The notes beneath the pieces were generated by a model. That model worked only from the letters and a program-made list of their open reading frames with translations, ran no database searches and was not told where the DNA came from. A stretch of 64,000 bases of DNA from Aneurinibacillus tyrosinisolvens (lineage in GTDB: Bacteria; Bacillota; Bacilli; Aneurinibacillales; Aneurinibacillaceae), in the NCBI RefSeq assembly GCF_001015055.1, contig NZ_BBWZ01000007.1, forward strand, positions 62,001 to 126,000, read 5' to 3'. This document shows positions 1 to 6,548 of this stretch, piece after piece. The position numbers were made by a program, and so were the translations under genes. Position 1 is the stretch's first letter, and each line of letters opens with the position of its first letter.

Positions 1-408
1 CCGAATCTGGCAAAAATGCAGTGCCATGCAATGTATATGGAGGAGGGGCACGGATCTGCTCCATTTATGAATCCAATGCAACAGCAGATGCAGATGCCTT
101 TCTCACCGCAACAGGCAATGCCGCAGGGGCAAGGGACGGCTACATACCCTCCGTATGGCCAGCAATTACCGCAAACATCCCCATGGCAGCAACCGTATAG
201 CGGTCAGGGAGGCGGCATGATGCAAGGGGATCAACAGTGGTCTTCACCGTATGGTGGCACACAGCCGGGCTACCAGCAGGGGACCCCGATACCGGGGACA
301 CAGCAGGGAAGCCAGCAGGGATACCCGGCTTACGGAACCCAGCCTGATCAGGGAGCGTCTTCAGGACAGACTTCGGGAAATCGAGAAGAGGAAAGCCAGC
401 AATCCTAG
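1..408 (+). CDS. Gln/Gly/Pro/Tyr-rich protein, C-terminal part (5' end outside window)
   Basis: The reading frame is open from the first base of the window to a TAG at 406-408. The first ATG (16) has no Shine-Dalgarno sequence in front of it, so this is most likely the tail of a longer gene. The readable 135 residues start with a short segment holding one Cys and one His, then become low-complexity sequence dominated by Gln, Gly, Pro, Tyr and Met with many QQ, QG and PY pairs. Such tails occur in spore coat and coat-morphogenetic proteins (for example after the LysM domain of SafA), but no domain is visible here and that link is inference. A strong terminator follows directly. Confidence 0.55.
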   Translation, partial: PNLAKMQCHAMYMEEGHGSAPFMNPMQQQMQMPFSPQQAMPQGQGTATYPPYGQQLPQTSPWQQPYSGQGGGMMQGDQQWSSPYGGTQPGYQQGTPIPGTQQGSQQGYPAYGTQPDQGASSGQTSGNREEESQQS

Positions 409-413
409 TCATA

Positions 414-452
414 AACCTGCAATGCTGTAAATGCCAGCATTGCAGGTTTTTT
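414..452 (+). terminator. Rho-independent terminator after the Gln-rich gene
   Basis: A 14-bp perfect stem (aacctgcaatgctg pairing with cagcattgcaggtt) closes a 7-nt loop and is followed by a T-run. It starts six bases after the stop codon. Confidence 0.9.
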
Positions 453-645
453 AGTAGAAAGCATATATTGCTTTAGAGTAGTAGAGAAAAAGACCGAAAG
501 GTCAAAAATGTTTGAAAAAAGGAAGGGCAGACCACGCGGACAGTTCTTCCTTCCTCGCGGAAGGGAAAGGCAAGTGGACTGAACTTTCTTTTTTCCTTTT
601 TTATAAAAAAAGCCGAATTATTGTCCCTGGTTTATTGCAAGTGAA
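453..645. other. Intergenic region; possible very small ORF at 508-582
   Basis: There is no convincing gene. A GNRA-loop mini-hairpin (gaccgaaaggtc, 492-503) is followed by ATG 508, which opens a 24-codon frame encoding a strongly basic peptide (starts MFEKRKGRPRG, ends RQVD) and stops at 582, just before a T-rich stretch (585-602). An AAAGG lies 6 bases upstream of that ATG. The peptide is too short and compositionally biased to call a gene with any confidence. Confidence 0.2.
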
Positions 646-666
646 AATATCGTGTAGTACGATATT
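646..666. promoter_or_regulatory. Palindrome upstream of the rhodanese gene
   Basis: The sequence aatatcgt-gtagt-acgatatt is a perfect 8-bp inverted repeat with a 5-bp spacer, 33 bp upstream of the yqhL start. It has the size of a dimeric repressor site but is not followed by a T-run, so an operator is more likely than a terminator. The binding protein is unknown. Confidence 0.4.
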
Positions 667-698
667 CTTATTGGCATGATTGAAAAGGGGAGACAGTG

Positions 699-1079
699 AT
701 GGATTGGTTAACGGTAGCTATACTGGCATTTTTTGTTGCATTTATTCTCTTTAGAATTCTTCCGCCGCGCGGAGTGAAACGGATTTCCACAGCGCAGCTC
801 GAGGAAGCGATGAAAGAATCAAAGGGCAAGCAAATTATTGATGTCCGCGAGGCGGATGAATATAGAGGCGGTCATATCCACGGGGCTCGGAATATCCCGC
901 TCGGCCAGATTAAGTCAGCGACAGGCGGAATTCGAAAGGATAGGGAAACGTACCTCGTATGTGCGAGCGGCTTTCGAAGTGGACAGGCTGCACGCATCCT
1001 GAAGAAGGAAGGGTTCACCAATCTCTACAATGTTTCCGGTGGGATGAAACAGTGGAAAGGAAAAACCGTTAAGAAGTAA
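699..1079 (+). CDS. yqhL: Membrane-anchored rhodanese-like protein (YqhL family)
   Basis: This 126-residue protein has one N-terminal transmembrane segment (residues ~4-22) followed by a single rhodanese domain. The conserved order is visible: DVREADEY and GHIHGARNIPL early in the domain, then the active-site loop CASGFRSG with the catalytic Cys. Single-domain rhodaneses accept or move sulfane sulfur; the physiological partner of YqhL is not established. The start is ATG 699 (GTG 696 is directly adjacent) behind an AAGGGGAGA ribosome site. The gene is monocistronic, with a palindrome upstream and a terminator downstream. Confidence 0.85.
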   Translation: MDWLTVAILAFFVAFILFRILPPRGVKRISTAQLEEAMKESKGKQIIDVREADEYRGGHIHGARNIPLGQIKSATGGIRKDRETYLVCASGFRSGQAARILKKEGFTNLYNVSGGMKQWKGKTVKK

Positions 1080-1104
1080 AGAGAGTGCCTATTCGTTCTA
1101 TTTG

Positions 1105-1145
1105 GAGTGTGGAGAAACCTGCAAGGTTTTCTACACTCTTTTTTA
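1105..1145 (+). terminator. Terminator after yqhL
   Basis: The segment gagtgtggagaaacct pairs, with minor mismatches, with aggttttctacactc, and a T-run follows. The terminator at 2945-2986 and its downstream flank look like a diverged copy of this region (see findings). Confidence 0.85.
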
Positions 1146-1385
1146 TATCAGGGAGAAAAATCGAAGGTTTTCAAAAATATTTTTCACCAAATTAGTGCCC
1201 ATACAAAGAATAGAATGAAGTGATAAAGTTGTCCAGACTTTTTCGATAACTTGGTAACTGGCTCGGATTAATAGATCCGGTTGTTTTAGTTTACGACTGT
1301 ACAATTAGCAGATATTATATCAGTAAATAAATGTATAAATGAGTAAATAAATACAATGAAACTTATACAATGAAACTTATACAAT
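1146..1385. repeat. Non-coding flank of the IS4 element with a 14-bp tandem repeat
   Basis: No gene is visible in this 240-bp AT-rich stretch. Its right end carries two tandem copies of acaatgaaacttat (1353-1366, 1367-1380) plus a partial third (acaat, 1381-1385), which touches the left inverted repeat of the insertion element. Confidence 0.7.
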
Positions 1386-2421
1386 CACGGGTGTTGATTA
1401 ACCAAAAAAAGTAAGCGGAAAAATGAAAAAGAGGTGCCTTTTTCGGGAAAAGAGTTTGTATACCACTACAAACTCATTACGAAAAGAGGCGACCTCCTAT
1501 GAAAAAGTCTATCACACTTTTGGACGTCCTGGAACACCTCATTACCGAAGAAGAAATACAAGAGATTTTACAGACCCACAAGTATAAGGATACAGCCCGC
1601 AAACTTTCTGTTTCCATGTTGTTGCGATTCCTTATGATGGCGGCCACACATGAATGGAAAAGTTTTCGCCATACGGCTGATGTGGCTACGGCTTACGGAC
1701 TTCCGCAGGTTCATTATTCAGCCCTGTCTACAAAAACAAGCGATGTACCCTATGCCATGATAGTCCTGTGATGAACGAGTTTGTTGACCCGCAATTCATC
1801 CTGGTGGCTGACCGTGCTTATTTTCAAATCAAGCGGATCGATACCTTTGTAAAACCAGAAACGAACCAGCCGTTTGTCATTCGGTTAAAGATGAATGTGG
1901 CCCTGTATAGAAAAAAGTCATTACGGCGATGGAGTCCGGCGGACTCCAATATTCTAGGTGACTTCACCTGTAAACTCGGCACGCCGCAAGCGCGTTCTGA
2001 ATCCCGCCATCGTATTGTGGAATTCACCGACATGGAAGGGAAAGTGATGCGCGTCGTCACCCATCTTTATGATGTAGATGCCGAAACGATTGCCTCTATG
2101 TACCAGGCCCGCTGGGCCATTGAGGTGTTTTTCCGTTGGATAAAGCAGCATCTGAACATCCCCACCCTGTTTGGCACAACGGGGAATGCCGTATTTAATC
2201 AGCTATACGCTGCACTCCTTGCTTATGTAGTATTGAAAACACTCTATGAAGAAGGGAAACAGCATCCCTTCATTCGAAGCGCAAGCTTTGTCAGCTTTAC
2301 CCGCCAGTTTATTGAGGCACAACTTCCTGTAGAATGGGAGCTTATTATCCAGGCATTCGTAAAGGACTATCAGCAATTATACGGGAATATTCTTCCTGAA
2401 ACTGGATAATCAACACGCGTG
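1386..2421 (+). mobile_element. IS4-family insertion sequence, internally deleted
   Basis: Terminal inverted repeats are visible: cacgggtgttgatta at 1386-1400 and, at 2407-2421, a sequence whose reverse complement is cacgcgtgttgatta (14 of 15 identical). The right repeat contains the transposase stop codon. I found no target-site duplication, so the flanks have probably been rearranged since insertion. The transposase has lost its middle, so the element should be non-autonomous at best. Confidence 0.85.
1499..2409 (+). pseudogene. IS4-family DDE transposase, internal deletion
   Basis: The N-terminal part (1499-1771, about 85 genuine codons) ends in the family motif ALSTKTSDVPYA. The frame then changes at about 1755: read in the other frame, the sequence continues as HDSPVMNEFVDPQFILVADR and runs to 2409. 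Intact relatives have roughly 100 codons between these two points, including the first catalytic Asp. The second Asp (ADRAYF) and the Y-R-E-K signature (YQARWAIEVFFRWIK) remain. Loss of one DDE residue plus the frame change makes an active enzyme very unlikely. Confidence 0.85.
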
Positions 2422-2422
2422 T

Positions 2423-2863
2423 AGTGGTATATCTCTTATACCGAACAGAAGTGATAGTGCAAAAGATTATATTTCTATGGGATGGTCATCTAGTGAACCG
2501 ATGTATGTTGAATCATATAGTGGGGTTGTAACCTATACAGATTACAGTACTAATCCAGACAGATATTCTACTGTAAACATTAGCCAAAATCGTCATATTT
2601 ATCAGGCAAATAAGGTGGCACTCTATTACAATGATACCTATAACTCTACTTATGTTCCTCCGCAAGTATCGTTGAATGTAGTTACAAACAAAAAGACAAA
2701 ATCAGGTAAGGAAGGATATGCCGAAGGGGAACTGGCTCATACCTATACAGACACCCAAGTTTCCTTTACTATAGCGGTTTCTTATCCTCCTTCAATAGAA
2801 TTTAATTACAGCCCCAAAGACGCTGTAATTAATGTTCCTCTTGGTGCAAGATTTTCGGAATAG
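2423..2863 (+). pseudogene. 5'-truncated gene remnant next to the IS4 element
   Basis: The frame containing ATG 2477 is open upstream right up to the right IS boundary, and that stretch has a normal coding look (for example SDSAKDYISMGW). ATG 2477 has no ribosome site. This suggests the 3' end of a gene whose 5' part was removed when the IS inserted or rearranged. The remaining ~145 residues are rich in Tyr, Ser, Thr and Val and have a beta-strand, secreted-protein look, but I do not recognise the family. A terminator follows at 2945. Confidence 0.55.
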
Positions 2864-2944
2864 AATATAAAGTTACCTCTATTGTTTTATAACTACCTTG
2901 CTTTTGCGAACAGATGAAAAGCCAACTTAATTAGGCTGGCTATG

Positions 2945-2986
2945 GAGTATAGAGAAGCCCCATAAGTTTCTCTATACTCTCTTTTA
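2945..2986 (+). terminator. Terminator downstream of the truncated remnant
   Basis: The segment gagtatagagaa pairs perfectly with ttctctatactc around an 11-nt loop and is followed by tctttta. Confidence 0.85.
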
Positions 2987-3038
2987 TACCGTGGAGAAAA
3001 AACGAAACCTTTGAACAAATATTTTTTGAGAAAATTTT

Positions 3039-3082
3039 CCCAACCACCTATCTTCACTTGGCTAGGTGGTTGGGGTTTTTTA
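3039..3082. terminator. Strong hairpin at the end of the decayed transposase
   Basis: The segment cccaaccaccta pairs perfectly with taggtggttggg around a 12-nt loop and is followed by gtttttt. It lies just beyond the stop codon of the minus-strand transposase remnant, so it may be the terminal hairpin or inverted-repeat end of that element. Confidence 0.7.
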
Positions 3083-3096
3083 GCAGGTTCCTGTCA

Positions 3097-3405
3097 TCAA
3101 CGTCTACCTCTAAATATTTTCTCCTCCCCTAAATGGTAAAAGTAAAGGACATAGAGTTTTTTTGCATCCGCAAGGGTTCGCTCAATCATTTCTCTCCTCT
3201 TTTTACATGTCGTCTTTCCAGACGTGGACAAAAATCTCCACTAAATAACTAAAATCTAGTGTCGCAGTTTCCACTTTAAAAAGCAGTTCCTTTGTCGGTC
3301 CAGCCGTTCAAGACAAGGAGCCAAATCATATACATTTCCTGGAGTTACATACATATCGGCAATAATATTAGATTTCAAGTCCGCGTTTGGGTAATCAATG
3401 GTATG
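3097..3405 (-). pseudogene. Decayed IS1182-type transposase fragment
   Basis: Three collinear pieces in different minus-strand frames read as the C-terminal half of an IS1182-family DDE transposase. Positions 3405-3256 give NIIADMYVTPGNVYD and a following LERLDRQ, matching the family's NII-D-HVTPGNVHD and RLDRQ region. Positions 3280-3203 continue in another frame with FKVETATLDFSY, like the family's VEAVGLDAGY. Positions 3189-3097 give MIERTLADAKKLYVL, like the ERSFADAKELHGL motif near the C-terminus. The frame changes and a deletion between the last two pieces make it non-functional. The assignment rests on motif order alone. Confidence 0.7.
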
Positions 3406-3596
3406 CTAAATCGCCTACGAAAACCTAAATTCCTCGAATTCAGCTTCACTTACTATTGCTAACTAATCCGAATCGCTCTCCCATCCTTAAAACAGGTGGA
3501 ACAGAAAATCCGCCGGACGACTTCCCGTAAGATTTCCGGATTTCTTCAAATCCGTATGGAATAGATTCGTAACTTCCATACTAGGAAAAGAAGGAG
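3406..3596. other. Spacer between transposon debris and steA
   Basis: The first part (to about 3440) probably still belongs to the decayed transposase. The rest shows no gene. A compact hairpin (cggattt-cttc-aaatccg, 3537-3554) lies about 50 bp before the steA start. I could not identify a convincing promoter. Confidence 0.4.
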
Positions 3597-3605
3597 ATGA
3601 TTACG

Positions 3606-4646
3606 TTGCTTTCCCGCCTGATGAATAAAAATCGCACAGTGAACGGCAGCGTCAGGTGTGGGGCGCTTACGAAGCAGCTCGTAGCATCCATCAAGCCCGG
3701 AGAAATTGCCGTCATTTCCCATACCGACATCGACGAGCTGGCTGCCCGTGGGTTACTTGAAAGACGGGTCAAGGCTGTTGTGAATTGTGCCCCTTCATTT
3801 ACAGGGGAGTATATGGCGCGCGGAGCCAAAATCCTGCTTGACCATCATATTCCGCTCTACGATTGCGATTCACAGGACAATGTATTCGAACAATTACACA
3901 ACGGCGAACAGATTATCATCGACGGGCATTACCTCTTTCGAAAAAAAGACCGCCATCTTCTGGCGCGTTTAAGCCCGATAACAAAGGAATACTGGCAGCA
4001 GGCTTGCTCGGCTGCCGAACAAAAGATGAATGAGCGGTTATATCGTTTTGTTGAGAACACGCTCGCCTATGCAGCAGTGGAAAAAGAGCATATTATGCTT
4101 CCGCTGCCGCCGCTGCCGCTTCATACGCCCCTTGCCGGCAGGACCGTTGTTATCGTCTCAAGGGGCAAATACTATAAAGAAGATTTGCGTGCGATCCGGC
4201 CTTACATACTGAAAGAAAAGCCAATTCTCATCGGAGTGGACGGCGGGGCTGACGCGCTGCTTGAAAACGGCCTCGTCCCTGATATTGTAATAGGAGACAT
4301 GGATAGTGTAAGCAACGATGCCCTTGCAGCGGCAAAGGATGTGATTATCCATGCTTACTACGATGGAACGGCGCCCGGCGAGAAAAGAGTGCGCGAACTT
4401 GGAATTCCATACTACAAACTACGTGCGCCCGGCATAAGCGAGGATGCCGCTATGCTTTATGCGTATCATTACGGAGCTGAATGGCTCGTTAGCGTCGGGA
4501 CTCATACGAACATGGTGGAGTTTTTAGAGAAAGGAAGGCAGGGAATGGCCAGCACGCTGCTCGTTCGGATGCAGGTTGGCGACAGAGTGATCGACGCCAA
4601 AGGATTTCATTTGCTGTACAGCAAGCGGCAGAAAAGGAAAGAGTGA
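3606..4646 (+). CDS. steA: Putative cytokinetic ring protein SteA (thiamine pyrophosphokinase fold)
   Basis: This protein of about 346 residues belongs to the SteA family. In corynebacteria the family member localises to the cytokinetic ring and affects division and envelope integrity; the Firmicute role is less clear. The N-terminal half is SteA-specific. The C-terminal half has a thiamine-pyrophosphokinase-like core with VDGGADALLENGLVPD and GDMDS. I prefer TTG 3606 as start because AAGGAG (3591-3596) is 9 bases upstream; ATG 3597 directly abuts that ribosome site. The next two genes follow closely and act on saccharides, so an envelope role is plausible. Confidence 0.75.
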   Translation: MLSRLMNKNRTVNGSVRCGALTKQLVASIKPGEIAVISHTDIDELAARGLLERRVKAVVNCAPSFTGEYMARGAKILLDHHIPLYDCDSQDNVFEQLHNGEQIIIDGHYLFRKKDRHLLARLSPITKEYWQQACSAAEQKMNERLYRFVENTLAYAAVEKEHIMLPLPPLPLHTPLAGRTVVIVSRGKYYKEDLRAIRPYILKEKPILIGVDGGADALLENGLVPDIVIGDMDSVSNDALAAAKDVIIHAYYDGTAPGEKRVRELGIPYYKLRAPGISEDAAMLYAYHYGAEWLVSVGTHTNMVEFLEKGRQGMASTLLVRMQVGDRVIDAKGFHLLYSKRQKRKE

Positions 4647-4653
4647 TACGTTA

Positions 4654-5331
4654 ATGTGGAACGCCAGCATCATTATTCCCGCATACAACGAGGAATTGTT
4701 TATCGGGGAAACGCTCCGGGCCGTACGCGCGCATCCTTTGCTCCGACACCTCGAACTCATTGTTGTGGATGATGGAAGCACAGATGGGACAAGAAAGCTG
4801 GCTGCCAATTGGGCTGACCAGGTAATAAGGAGCGAACAAAGGAAGGGAAAGGGCTTTGCGCTCTGGCAGGGGACCCGGGCCGCCTCCGGAGATACGCTGC
4901 TTTTTCTTGATGCCGATTTACAAAAAACATCGGTGCTTGCGAGCTACCTGCTGGAAAATTTACACGCCTGCGGTGCTGATATGATAATCGGCTGTCCGCC
5001 GGCAGCGAAAAAAGAAGGTTTCGGCCTTGTTAAGCGAATGGCACAGCGGGAGATCAGCAAGATGACCGGCGTGTTTCTAAAGGAGCCGTTATCGGGGCAG
5101 CGGGCCTTAACGCGGCGCGCATCTGAGGCGGTTTCTTCGTGGGATTACGGTTTCGGGATTGAGGTCGCAATGACGATTGATATTATGCACGCCGGCCTGT
5201 CGGTTTGCGAAACGGCCATTCCATTCTCGCACAGATCGTACGGAAAAACAGCCGCCGGATTCCTGCACCGTGGCAAACAGTATTTGCATATCCGCAGGGC
5301 CATTAAACAAAAGCAAGCGGCATTAAAATGA
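4654..5331 (+). CDS. Family 2 glycosyltransferase (dolichyl-phosphate-mannose-synthase-like)
   Basis: This 225-residue soluble GT-A enzyme has SIIIPAYNE at the N-terminus, VVDDGSTDGT for nucleotide binding, and LFLDADLQ, the DXD-type metal site. It has no transmembrane segment, unlike processive family 2 synthases. It starts 8 bp after steA and overlaps the next gene by 4 bp (ATGA), indicating one operon. Because the downstream gene is a polyprenyl-phosphate-type sugar transferase homologue, the acceptor may be a lipid carrier, but this is inference. Confidence 0.8.
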   Translation: MWNASIIIPAYNEELFIGETLRAVRAHPLLRHLELIVVDDGSTDGTRKLAANWADQVIRSEQRKGKGFALWQGTRAASGDTLLFLDADLQKTSVLASYLLENLHACGADMIIGCPPAAKKEGFGLVKRMAQREISKMTGVFLKEPLSGQRALTRRASEAVSSWDYGFGIEVAMTIDIMHAGLSVCETAIPFSHRSYGKTAAGFLHRGKQYLHIRRAIKQKQAALK

Positions 5332-6140
5332 AGGATAGCTTCTTTCTCGTTTTTCTGGCAGCAGCCGGGATCACCGCATATGGGATGATGATCGGCCTGT
5401 GCGGCGTGTTTCGCAAAAAAGGCTGGGTTTCATTTAACTATAAGAAGACAGAAGTTCCCCACGGCTGCGGAATTCTCTTTCCTTTCTGCTTCCTGTTATT
5501 TGCCGGCTTCTTTCCGAACGGAGCGACGGAGCGCCTCGTCGTGTGCGCCGCCGGGATTTGCCTTGTCGGATGGATAGACGATCGGATGGGAGACAAAGGG
5601 ACGAAAGGATTGCGCGGTCACTTCCTTGCATTATGGAAAGAGAGAAGAATGACGACGGGTATGCTGAAAGCGGTGTCTGCTTTCCTGTTTGCTGTTTGCG
5701 CAGCTTCTTTTTTCTATACGGCAATGGGGGATTTTGCCGTCGATACGCTCCTCATCACGCTGGCGACGAACGCCATGAACCTGCTCGATCTTCGGCCCGG
5801 GCGTGCGCTCAAAGGATTCTGGCTGCTTCAGTCTCTCTGCCTCACTGCCGGAACGATACCGGCGGCCCTTGCTCCGTTCACGTACTATGTTTTACTGCTC
5901 ACCGTCATTATGGCACCGTTTGATTTCTCAGCAAAGGCGATGCTTGGGGACAGCGGAGCCAATCTGCTCGGGTTTCTGGCGGGTGCGCTTTGTGCCTATT
6001 CCCTGAACCTCTATGTAAAAATCATTCTGCTGGTTCTTCTTTTGGTGCTCCATTATTATGCGGAGCGGGCCTCTATTAGTGCAGCGATTGAAAACAATCG
6101 ATTTCTTCGCAGGATGGATGCATGGGGAAGAAGCGGATAA
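5328..6140 (+). CDS. MraY/WecA-like (family 4) polytopic membrane sugar-phosphate transferase homologue
   Basis: This very hydrophobic 270-residue protein has about 8 predicted membrane segments. Family 4 landmarks are present in order: GWIDDRMGD (the DDxxD region), ATNAMNLLDLRPG (counterpart of the NxxNxxDG loop) and MLGDSGANLLGFLAGAL (the GDxG loop). MraY/WecA enzymes transfer a sugar-1-phosphate to undecaprenyl phosphate. This protein is shorter than MraY (~320 aa) and the second motif is altered, so activity is not assured. It is translationally coupled to the preceding glycosyltransferase and belongs to the steA operon. Confidence 0.65.
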   Translation: MKDSFFLVFLAAAGITAYGMMIGLCGVFRKKGWVSFNYKKTEVPHGCGILFPFCFLLFAGFFPNGATERLVVCAAGICLVGWIDDRMGDKGTKGLRGHFLALWKERRMTTGMLKAVSAFLFAVCAASFFYTAMGDFAVDTLLITLATNAMNLLDLRPGRALKGFWLLQSLCLTAGTIPAALAPFTYYVLLLTVIMAPFDFSAKAMLGDSGANLLGFLAGALCAYSLNLYVKIILLVLLLVLHYYAERASISAAIENNRFLRRMDAWGRSG

Positions 6141-6154
6141 GCAAAAGCGGAAAA

Positions 6155-6409
6155 TTAAACGTCTGTTTTCCTGCGGAACCTTTTCTGCACAAGGTTTTTT
6201 TTGCGGTCTTTATGAAGGATAAATCCAGCTATAAAAGCGACACCGAGAATGAAAAAGACAAGACCGGTGAGAAAGCGCCCGAGAAGGAAATGGTGAATGG
6301 CCGGGTCGAAGTACAAATACAGTGTGTCCCGCATCGTTTTAAATCCATAGGCGGCCACCGCGCCGGGAATCACATAAATAATCATAACAGCGATAAAGCG
6401 TAACAGCAT
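6155..6409 (-). CDS. yqzF: DUF2627 small membrane protein (YqzF)
   Basis: This 84-residue protein has two transmembrane helices (about 5-22 and 43-66) and a basic C-terminus (RKKNLVQKRFRRK). Family, length and position next to bkdR match YqzF of B. subtilis; the function is unknown. A GGGAGA ribosome site precedes the ATG. It converges on the steA operon with only 14 bp between stop codons. Confidence 0.8.
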   Translation of the reverse strand: MLLRFIAVMIIYVIPGAVAAYGFKTMRDTLYLYFDPAIHHFLLGRFLTGLVFFILGVAFIAGFILHKDRKKNLVQKRFRRKTDV

Positions 6410-6548
6410 GTATCTCCCTGCTTTCCTGTTCCTTTTACGACATGATTTTATCCGTTTCCCTGTTATTTGTCCACCATTGTGTACAGGCGGAAAGTTTGGT
6501 TAAATAATAGGAGTGTGCAATTTTTTTCATAGCATGGGAGAGGGTAAG

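Noticed and set aside
1386..2421. A functional two-ORF transposase using frameshifting
   Set aside because: The join lacks about 100 family codons including the first catalytic Asp, so it is a deletion rather than a frameshifting IS.
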